From Pseudomonadota bacterium (GTDB lineage Bacteria; Pseudomonadota; Alphaproteobacteria; Rhizobiales; Xanthobacteraceae), in the NCBI GenBank assembly GCA_023414975.1, contig JAEZMI010000438.1:1-11009 (forward strand): a stretch of 11,009 nucleotides of DNA, in the 5' to 3' direction. Every line of letters begins with the position of its first letter. The stretch's first letter is position 1. The position numbers and the translations under genes are program-made. Positions 6,557 through 11,009 of the stretch are shown piece after piece. The notes under the pieces are model-generated. The model was given only the letters and a program-made list of their open reading frames with translations. It did not search any database and was not told where the DNA came from.

Positions 6557-6570
6557 TACCTTTGAAGGTA
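6557..6570. promoter_or_regulatory. TACCTT-TG-AAGGTA dyad upstream of manganese catalase
   Basis: Perfect 6-bp arms at 6557-6562 and 6565-6570 with a 2-nt centre, in an AT-rich stretch that is unusual for this window. The dyad is about 40 nt before the GGAAC element, a position where an activator or repressor could bind. The regulator is unknown. Confidence 0.3.
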
Positions 6571-6608
6571 TTATTTCATTTTACGTGTTTTATATTTTGA
6601 TAAGAAGA

Positions 6609-6633
6609 GGAACATGACCTTCCCCGGACGATT
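6609..6633 (+). promoter_or_regulatory. Candidate sigma-EcfG (RpoE2) general stress promoter
   Basis: GGAAC at 6609-6613 is followed after 18 nt by TT at 6632-6633, the GGAAC-N18/19-TT pattern described for the alphaproteobacterial general stress sigma factor (RpoE2/EcfG). Transcription would start near 6640, leaving a leader of about 75 nt before the manganese catalase ATG at 6715. Manganese catalases are plausible members of this regulon. The -10 here (GATTG) only partly matches the CGTT seen in many members. Confidence 0.45.
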
Positions 6634-6714
6634 GATCGAGCACCGCAGCGGCGGTGGCGTGAACCGTGCCGCGCCGTCTGCTCCAGATCGATCCAGCCAT
6701 CTGTGGAGACTGCA

Positions 6715-7593
6715 ATGTTCTATACCGACGGGAAGCTCCAGTACCCGGTCCGCGTCGAGCGGCCCAACCCGGTCTTTGCCCGCGCCCTTCAGCAGGCGAT
6801 CGGCGGCGTCGAAGGCGAGATCCGCGTTGCGCTGCAGTATATGTTCCAGGCTTTCGGCGCCCGCGGCCCGGCCAAGTATCGCGACATGCTGCTCAACACC
6901 GCGACGGAAGAGCTCGGCCATATCGAGATGCTGTCCACGGCGGTGGCGCTCAATCTGGAGAACGCGCCGCTGTCGCTGCAGGAGGAAATCGCCGGCGATA
7001 CGATGGGCGGGGCGGTGCTGAACGGCATGGACATGCGCCACATCCTCTCCACCGGCCTCGCGGCCCTGCCGGCCGACGCCAATGGCGTGCCGTTCAACTG
7101 CTCGCATGTCTACGGCTCCGGCAACATCGCCGCCGACATGTACGCCAATGTCACGGCGGAAAGCTCCGGCCGGGCGCTGGCGGTGCGGCTCTACAACATG
7201 ACGGACGATCCGGGCATGAAAGACATGCTGTCCTTCCTCATCGCCCGCGACACGATGCACCAGCAGCAATGGCTCGCCGCCATCGAGGAGATGGGCGGAG
7301 CCGCGGTGCTGCCGATCCCCAACAGCTTCCCGCAGGAGGAGGAGAACCGCGACTTCTCCTATGTCTATCTCGGCCACATGATCGACGGGACGATCCCGAC
7401 CGGCCGCTGGAGCGAGGGGCCGAGCATGGACGGGACGGCGGAATTCTCCGCCCGCATTTCCGAACCGCTCGGCGGCAAGCCCCAGCTCGCGCCCGCCCGC
7501 CCCGATAGCGGCGCGCAGCAGGAGCAGACCACCAAATCCGGCATGACGGGCGTGGTCGGCGCCGTCGAGGGCTTCGTCGAGCGCAATATGTGA
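6715..7593 (+). CDS. Manganese (non-heme) catalase
   Basis: A 292-residue dimanganese catalase, which converts two H2O2 to water and oxygen in the cytoplasm. The start MFYTDGKLQYPVRVERPNPVFARALQQAIGG is the family signature. Ligands can be placed by motif: Glu35 (GEIRVALQYMFQ), Glu66 and His69 (TEELGHIEML), Glu149 (NVTAESSGR) and His182 (ARDTMHQQQW). These agree within a residue with Glu35, Glu66, His69, Glu148 and His181 of the Lactobacillus enzyme, so the active site is intact. The C-terminal tail (about 240-292) is low in complexity and ends in GFVERNM. The ATG at 6715 has GGAG (6705-6708) six bases upstream and gives the canonical N-terminus; an in-frame GTG at 6703 is less likely. A stress-type promoter lies about 80-105 nt upstream. 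The gene converges on a small unknown with only 15 nt between stops. Confidence 0.95.
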   Translation: MFYTDGKLQYPVRVERPNPVFARALQQAIGGVEGEIRVALQYMFQAFGARGPAKYRDMLLNTATEELGHIEMLSTAVALNLENAPLSLQEEIAGDTMGGAVLNGMDMRHILSTGLAALPADANGVPFNCSHVYGSGNIAADMYANVTAESSGRALAVRLYNMTDDPGMKDMLSFLIARDTMHQQQWLAAIEEMGGAAVLPIPNSFPQEEENRDFSYVYLGHMIDGTIPTGRWSEGPSMDGTAEFSARISEPLGGKPQLAPARPDSGAQQEQTTKSGMTGVVGAVEGFVERNM

Positions 7594-7608
7594 GCGGCCG
7601 CCGCCGGC

Positions 7609-7914
7609 TCAGACCGACGGCACCAGCATCGGCCGGAAGCCGGGCGCGGGGTGGGTGCGCGAGGCGCCATCCAGTTCCGCGCTCGCGCCACCCGCCCGGT
7701 GCAAGGGCAAGGCATCGAGGGCGAAGGCGACGATCCGTCCGGTGTCGTCGCCGAAGAGCTCGGCGCCTTCCAGCACGGCCCGCGCGAGGCGCATTTCCAA
7801 GAGGGTGGTGTCGGCGCCGGCTTCGGACAAGGAGGGAGCGGCGGCGAGGCGCGCCTTCACCTCCGCCATGCAGCGATCGAGAAGCGCGACGTTCAGCGGC
7901 TCATCCTGGGTCAT
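7609..7914 (-). CDS. Small uncharacterised acidic protein, 101 residues
   Basis: I do not recognise this protein. Starting from MTQDEPLNVALLDRCMAEVKARL it is predicted soluble. Residues 8-65 look helical, with regular Leu/Ala spacing and acidic patches (SEAGADTTLLEMRLARAVLEGAELFGDDTGR), followed by a Pro/Gly-rich tail ending FRPMLVPSV. The ATG at 7914 is chosen because AGGAG lies six bases upstream (complement at 7921-7925). The ATG two codons earlier (7920) directly abuts that AGGAG, and the frame stays open to 7944. G/C-rich third positions over the whole length support coding. It lies 66 nt downstream of the Crp/Fnr-type gene on the same strand and is probably co-transcribed. Its stop is 15 nt from that of the manganese catalase. 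No function is proposed. Confidence 0.65.
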   Translation of the reverse strand: MTQDEPLNVALLDRCMAEVKARLAAAPSLSEAGADTTLLEMRLARAVLEGAELFGDDTGRIVAFALDALPLHRAGGASAELDGASRTHPAPGFRPMLVPSV

Positions 7915-7971
7915 GGGCATCTCCTGAGCGCAGGGCGTTCTCAAGAATCACAAACGCGGGCGGCGGCGCCA

Positions 7972-7983
7972 TAACCTAGGTTA
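7972..7983. promoter_or_regulatory. 12-bp perfect palindrome TAACCTAGGTTA at the end of the Crp/Fnr gene
   Basis: The palindrome overlaps the TAA stop codon of the Crp/Fnr-type regulator and begins the 66-nt gap before the small 101-residue gene. It contains the rare tetranucleotide CTAG. It could be an operator for the small gene or a chance dyad; it is too short for a terminator. Confidence 0.3.
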
Positions 7984-8742
7984 AATCGTCAGCGCGAGAT
8001 GAGGCGCCATGCACGCGGGGTAGGACGGGTGCAGCATCGCCGCGGCCCGCAGCTCCGGCAGGCTGCGGATGTCCAGCCGGCGATGGCTGAGCGTGATCAG
8101 CCCGGCGGCGCGCAAATCCTGAAGCGTGCGGTTGACATGCACCGGCGACAGGCCGGCGGCGTCGCCGATATCGACCTGGGTCGCCGGAAAATCGCAGCGG
8201 TTGCCGTTGGTGAGGCCCACACCGCGCAGACGCAGATGCACATCGAAGAACAGATGCGCGAGACGCTGAAACGCCACGCGCTGGCCAAGGCTCACCGTCC
8301 ATTCCCGCTGCGCGCCGATATCCATCAGCGTCTGCACCCACAGGGCACGGGCAATGGCGGGATGATCGGCGATCAGCCGCTCCGCCTCGTCGCGGCGCAG
8401 ATCGGCATAGATCACATCGGTCAGCGTTCCGATGGAATGATCCATCCGGGCGAGCCAATGCATGTAAGCATCGCAGATGTCGCCCGGCAGAAGAAAGCCG
8501 AGGAGCTGGCGCTTGCCGTTGCCCAGCAGCTTGTAGCGCGAGGCCCAGCCGGATAGGATGACGCGCAACCCGCTCGCCGGCTCGCCCTCCTCCCCGAGAT
8601 CGGTGCGGGCGGGCGCGGCGCGCAGGCGCGTGCGCAGCAACGCCTCCAGCGGCGCGAGATCCTCAAGCGCCACCCCGCTGGCGGCGGACAGGCGCTGGAG
8701 CAGCGCCTCTACGGTTTGATGCAGTCGGGAATCGGATGCCAT
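7981..8742 (-). CDS. Crp/Fnr-family transcriptional regulator
   Basis: A 253-residue member of the Crp/Fnr superfamily. The cyclic-nucleotide-binding-like beta-roll covers about residues 20-120 (VILSGWASRYKLLGNGKRQLLGFLLPGDICD). The long dimerisation helix runs about 120-150, and a C-terminal winged helix-turn-helix about 155-232. The recognition region is DFPATQVDIGDAAGLSPVHVNRTLQDLRAAGLI. There is no N-terminal cysteine cluster for an iron-sulphur cluster, so it is not a classical Fnr. The lone cysteines (90, 183, 244) do not suggest one elsewhere, and the Arg/Ser pair typical of a cAMP pocket is not evident. It resembles the many alphaproteobacterial Crp-type proteins of unknown effector. 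The ATG at 8742 has AGGAGG four bases upstream (complement at 8747-8752). It probably heads a two-gene unit with the 101-residue protein. Confidence 0.9.
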   Translation of the reverse strand: MASDSRLHQTVEALLQRLSAASGVALEDLAPLEALLRTRLRAAPARTDLGEEGEPASGLRVILSGWASRYKLLGNGKRQLLGFLLPGDICDAYMHWLARMDHSIGTLTDVIYADLRRDEAERLIADHPAIARALWVQTLMDIGAQREWTVSLGQRVAFQRLAHLFFDVHLRLRGVGLTNGNRCDFPATQVDIGDAAGLSPVHVNRTLQDLRAAGLITLSHRRLDIRSLPELRAAAMLHPSYPACMAPHLALTI

Positions 8743-8867
8743 GCAGCCTCCTCTCAGGGATGCTGTTTGAGGGTTGGGGCCGCTTACGGCGCCAAGGCAA
8801 CCGGCGGATGCAGTATGAACCGGTTTTGCGGATCACGACGGTACGGTGAGACGCCCGCCGCGCTTTG

Positions 8868-8911
8868 GAGCATTTTCGCGCGAGATGGTCCAAGGTTCGC
8901 GCGGAAAACGC
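8868..8911. repeat. Palindromic intergenic element resembling a Hyphomicrobiales dispersed repeat
   Basis: The left arm GAGCATTTTCGCGCGA (8868-8883) pairs with TCGCGCG-G-AAAACGC (8897-8911). The stem has 7 bp of CGCGCGA/TCGCGCG, one bulged G, 4 bp TTTT/AAAA and a two-base closing pair after one mismatch, around a 13-nt loop. From memory, many rhizobial-type genomes carry intergenic repeats beginning GAGCATTTTC and ending GGTTCGCG...GAAAACGC, which this copy resembles closely. It lies in the spacer upstream of the Crp/Fnr-type gene and downstream of the dehydrogenase operon, where it could also end transcription. Confidence 0.6.
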
Positions 8912-8953
8912 TTGTCTGCCAATACGCTAAAATCTCCGAGCGATGCGGCTTGC

Positions 8954-9295
8954 CTAAAGACTCGGGCCGGATACGCCAGGCGCGCCGGCGTCATCGGTCC
9001 GGCGACGGTTCTCGTCCTCCGTGCGGCGGGGGGCGCGGCCCACATCGCCGGCAAGGCTCGCGAAGTCGAGCGGCGCTTCGCCGCGCAGAAGCGCGCGTTG
9101 CAGGAAGCGGATCGGGAAGCGGATCGCTTCCTCGTTCGAATCGCTCAACGCGGGCTTGGCGCCGACGCCCTGCTCGGCGGCCGCCAGGACTTCGTCGAGT
9201 TCCGCCTCCGAGGCGATCCCCTTGCGCCGGAGAAGATCGAGCAACGCGGCGAGGGTGAGAAGCAAACCTTCCATCTGCAGGTTCGCGGTGTTCAT
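8954..9295 (-). CDS. Uncharacterised 113-residue protein, last gene of the dehydrogenase operon
   Basis: I do not recognise a named family. The N-terminus (MNTANLQMEGLLLTLAALLDLLRRKGIASEAELDEVLAAAEQ) looks like an amphipathic helix bundle rather than a membrane anchor, and RKGIASEAELDEVL reads as a helix-turn-helix-like hairpin. A middle motif, SNEEAIRFPIRFLQRAL, looks conserved in style. The C-terminal third is charged and probably disordered (RRTEDENRRRTDD). The ATG (9293-9295) overlaps the TGA of the upstream membrane protein as ATGA, and GGAGGAG (complement 9301-9307) lies five bases upstream, so it is almost certainly translationally coupled. A perfect 12-bp tandem repeat (9103-9114 and 9115-9126) encodes the IRFP/IRFL doublet. 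Confidence 0.72.
   Translation of the reverse strand: MNTANLQMEGLLLTLAALLDLLRRKGIASEAELDEVLAAAEQGVGAKPALSDSNEEAIRFPIRFLQRALLRGEAPLDFASLAGDVGRAPRRTEDENRRRTDDAGAPGVSGPSL
9103..9126 (-). repeat. Perfect 12-bp tandem repeat inside the 113-residue gene
   Basis: GGAAGCGGATCG occurs twice in direct succession (9103-9114, 9115-9126). In frame it encodes the doublet I-R-F-P/I-R-F-L of the unknown protein. It keeps frame and may be a slippage hot spot or a real structural motif. Confidence 0.6.
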
Positions 9296-9738
9296 CGCCG
9301 CTCCTCCAGCCAGGAGACCGCGGCGAGCGTCAACGCCATCGCGCCATAGGTGACGCCGATGGCGCCGGGGCTCACCACCTTTTCCCAGCCGGGTGTCAGC
9401 CTCTTGGGGACAAGGCCGTAATCGACCGCCGCGGCAAGGGCGGAGACGGCCAGCGCGTCGCCAAGCCTGGTGCGGCCGGGATAGAAGCGCCGCGCCGCCT
9501 CGAACAACCCCGCCCAGAGGATCGACGCGGCATGATGGGTCACGAACCCGAGGACCGTATGTTCCACGTCGATGCGGCGGAAACGGCCCGCGTCCTCGCC
9601 CCAGTACCAGTGGCTGGTCGCGTTCGCGGGTTGGGCGAGGTGGCGTCCCTCCCGCCGGGCGAGGCCCGCCAGAACGCCCGTGGTGACGAGGCTCGCGGCG
9701 GTGCCGGATATGAGGCTGCGAAGGAGCAGAGGGTGCAT
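9292..9738 (-). CDS. Uncharacterised four-helix inner-membrane protein, 148 residues
   Basis: Four hydrophobic stretches are visible: about residues 7-27, 60-80, 93-110 and 124-144. This fits a small integral inner-membrane protein of a conserved alphaproteobacterial kind with no known function. Histidines and acidic residues lie in or next to the helices (His60, His68, His69, Glu80, Asp106), unusual enough to suggest a metal, proton or cofactor role. A soluble loop holds ANATSHWYWGEDAGRFRRID. The ATG at 9738 is chosen because GGAGG (complement 9744-9748) lies five bases upstream and MHPLLLRSLISG leads straight into helix 1. The frame is open to 9801, but the extra 21 residues overlap the SDR gene. 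It starts 13 nt after the SDR stop and ends in an ATGA overlap with the next gene. Confidence 0.8.
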   Translation of the reverse strand: MHPLLLRSLISGTAASLVTTGVLAGLARREGRHLAQPANATSHWYWGEDAGRFRRIDVEHTVLGFVTHHAASILWAGLFEAARRFYPGRTRLGDALAVSALAAAVDYGLVPKRLTPGWEKVVSPGAIGVTYGAMALTLAAVSWLEERR

Positions 9739-9751
9739 TCCGGCCTCCACT

Positions 9752-10549
9752 TCAGTTATGACCGGAGCCGGGCTCGGCCATCTTGCGGTGCTGCTCGGCA
9801 AGCATGCCCGCGGGCATGAGGTTGGCGGCGGCGGTCATGGCCTTGTTCTTCCAGCCGCTCACCACATCGCCCTCGCCCTTCATCATGGCCTCGAAGCCGA
9901 CCTTGGCGACATCGGCGGGGTCGTCCTTGCCGTCGTCCTGCCCGACCTGGGTGTCCAGCATGTCGGCGCGGGCGAAGAACTCCGTGTCGGTCGGGCCGGG
10001 CATGAGGCAAGTCACGGTAACGCCGCTGTCCTTGAGCTCGTTACGCAGCGCGAAGGAGAAGGAATTCAGGAACGCCTTGGTGCCGTTATAGACCGCCTGG
10101 AACGAGCCGGGCATGAAGCCGGCGATCGAGCCGGTGATGAGGATGCGTCCCGCGCGTTGCGCCCGCATCTCCCGGCCGATGAGCTGGATGAGCATCAGCG
10201 TCCCGGTGACGTTGGTGTCCACGACATGCCGCCAGTCGGCGGGGTCCTGGTCGAGGAAGCCGTGGCCGAGGCCGAGCCCCGCATTGGCCATCAGAAGCTC
10301 CACCGGGCGAGCCTTGGCGCGGATGACGGTGACGAGCTGGCCGACGCCATCCGCGGTGGAGAGATCGCACTGTACCGGCGTCACCGACGGCGCGAGCGCG
10401 CGCAACTCCCGCGCGGCTTCCTCAATGCGCGGTTCGTTCGCGGCGATGACGAGTTCGTAGCCACGGGCGGCGGCGATGGTGGCGAGTTCGCGCCCGATGC
10501 CGGTGGACCCGCCGGTTATGATCGCGAGGGGACGCGGTGTCGCGGCCAT
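9752..10549 (-). CDS. Short-chain dehydrogenase/reductase (SDR)
   Basis: A 265-residue classical SDR, an NAD(P)-dependent oxidoreductase of unknown substrate in the cytoplasm. The Rossmann glycine motif TGGSTGIG is at residues 12-19, NAG at 89-91, and structural Asn113 in DTNVTG. The catalytic Ser141 (TGSIAG), Tyr154 and Lys158 (YNGTK) follow, and the PGPTDTEF motif (184-191) closes the active site. All catalytic residues are present. The ATG at 10549 has AGGAG (complement 10556-10560) six bases upstream, embedded beside the stop of the preceding dehydrogenase gene. The gap is only 10 nt, so the two are in one operon. The pairing suggests that both act on the same alcohol/aldehyde or carbonyl chemistry, perhaps detoxification, but that is inference. 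Confidence 0.93.
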   Translation of the reverse strand: MAATPRPLAIITGGSTGIGRELATIAAARGYELVIAANEPRIEEAARELRALAPSVTPVQCDLSTADGVGQLVTVIRAKARPVELLMANAGLGLGHGFLDQDPADWRHVVDTNVTGTLMLIQLIGREMRAQRAGRILITGSIAGFMPGSFQAVYNGTKAFLNSFSFALRNELKDSGVTVTCLMPGPTDTEFFARADMLDTQVGQDDGKDDPADVAKVGFEAMMKGEGDVVSGWKNKAMTAAANLMPAGMLAEQHRKMAEPGSGHN

Positions 10550-10559
10550 GGGAGTCTCC

Positions 10560-11009
10560 TCAGGGCTTGAGAACGACCTTGATGCAGCCGTCCTGCTTAT
10601 CGCGGAACGTCTTGTAGAGCTCGGGCCCGTCTTCCAGCCGAGCCGTGTGCGTGATGACGAAGGAGGGGTCGATCTCCCCGTTCACGATGCGGTCGAGAAG
10701 CTGCGGCAGGTAGTGCTGGACCGGGGTCTGGGCCATGCGGAAGCGCAGGCCGCGATTGATCGCCGCGCCCATCGGCACTTTGTCGAGCAGGCCGCCATAG
10801 ACGCCGACAATGGAGACGGTGCCGAAGTTGCGGCAGCAATGGATCGCCTGGCGCAGCACATGGGGCCGATCCGTGCCGAGATAGAGCGCGGTCTTCACGC
10901 GATCCACCATGGAATCGGCGCTCGCCATGCTCTCCGCCTCGGTGCCGACCGCATCGATACAGGCATCGGCGCCGCGCCCATGGGTGAGGTCGAGCACGCG
11001 CCCATAGAT
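10560..11009 (-). CDS. Zinc-dependent alcohol dehydrogenase, C-terminal part only (runs off the window)
   Basis: The frame is open to the right edge (IYGRVLDLTHGRGADACIDAVG...), so about 149 C-terminal residues are seen and the gene begins outside. The family, medium-chain dehydrogenases of the formaldehyde-dehydrogenase-like subgroup, is usually near 390 residues. The visible part covers the second half of the NAD-binding Rossmann domain (GADACIDAVG, then FGTVSIVGVYGGLLDKVPMGAAINRGLRFRMAQTPVQHYLPQLLDRI). It ends with the typical DPSFVITHTARLEDGPELYKTFRDKQDGCIKVVLKP. The catalytic zinc ligands lie in the missing N-terminal half, so activity cannot be judged. It is the first visible gene of the leftward operon with the SDR, membrane protein and 113-residue unknown; the promoter is beyond the window. 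Confidence 0.9.
   Translation of the reverse strand: MYGRVLDLTHGRGADACIDAVGTEAESMASADSMVDRVKTALYLGTDRPHVLRQAIHCCRNFGTVSIVGVYGGLLDKVPMGAAINRGLRFRMAQTPVQHYLPQLLDRIVNGEIDPSFVITHTARLEDGPELYKTFRDKQDGCIKVVLKP

Noticed and set aside
6614..7021. Rightward frame starting at an ATG three bases after AAGAGG, overlapping the catalase start
   Set aside because: The Ser/Arg/Pro-rich product is out of frame with the catalase, and the ATG falls within the proposed promoter. A short regulatory upstream frame is not excluded but has no support.
6571..7377. Leftward 268-codon frame opposite the manganese catalase
   Set aside because: Low-complexity product, and the opposite strand encodes a catalase with all metal ligands.
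7592..7610. Hairpin across the convergent stops of manganese catalase and the small unknown
   Set aside because: GAGCGGC...GCC-G-GCTC pairs only with a bulge and a 4-nt loop, has no T-tract, and is easily explained by GGC/GCC richness.
8743..8867. Fnr/FixK-type box (TTGAT-N4-ATCAA) or clear promoter for the Crp/Fnr gene
   Set aside because: No such palindrome was found. TTGGCA (complement at 8917-8922) is a fair -35, but no -10 follows at the right spacing.
9752..10570. Rightward 332-codon frame (from 9572) across the SDR gene
   Set aside because: It is the antisense of a complete SDR with catalytic Ser-Tyr-Lys and has a biased composition.
1..11009. tRNA or rRNA genes, CRISPR arrays, insertion sequences, integrase or toxin-antitoxin genes
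   Set aside because: No cloverleaf, regularly spaced repeat, transposase or recombinase motif, or toxin-antitoxin pair was seen on either strand. The two small unknown genes lie apart and lack toxin signatures.

Overview
GC-rich window (third codon positions strongly G/C) that looks like the chromosome of an alphaproteobacterium. Hyphomicrobiales (Rhizobiales) is most likely and a Xanthobacteraceae-type genus is a reasonable guess. This rests on protein flavour, on a GGAAC-N18-TT stress-type promoter before a manganese catalase, and on a palindromic intergenic repeat of a kind I associate with this order. I could not test the taxonomy.

Layout. 1-239: AT-rich regulatory region with several dyads. 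240-1394 (+): Wza-type outer-membrane polysaccharide export lipoprotein, starting at TTG. 1469-3205 (-): MsbA-like ABC exporter half-transporter, convergent with the first gene. 3206-3583: 378-nt gap between divergent genes. 3584-4522 (+) and 4519-5421 (-): two different EamA/DMT permeases, tail to tail, with stop codons sharing a CTAG. 5422-5576: divergent control region. 5577-6449 (+): GcvA-like LysR regulator, probably translated from a leaderless mRNA. 6450-6714: AT-rich leader with hairpins and a general-stress-type promoter. 6715-7593 (+): manganese catalase. 7609-7914 (-): 101-residue unknown. 7981-8742 (-): Crp/Fnr-type regulator. 8743-8953: spacer with the dispersed palindromic element. 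8954-11009 (-): a tight operon read from the right edge, made of a zinc alcohol dehydrogenase (5' end outside the window), an SDR, a four-helix membrane protein and a 113-residue unknown.

How the parts may work together. The left part is envelope and export (polysaccharide exit channel, ABC flippase/exporter). The middle is small-molecule efflux or uptake, with a LysR regulator facing one of the transporters. The right part looks like stress and redox physiology: peroxide removal, a cAMP-receptor-family regulator and a dehydrogenase operon ending in two uncharacterised small proteins. I saw no mobile element, CRISPR array, tRNA or rRNA. No clearly new multi-gene defence or similar system is visible. 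The most unusual signals are regulatory: the leaderless LysR arrangement, the sigma-EcfG-like promoter, the dyad cluster before the export gene, and the two small unknown genes in the stress region.
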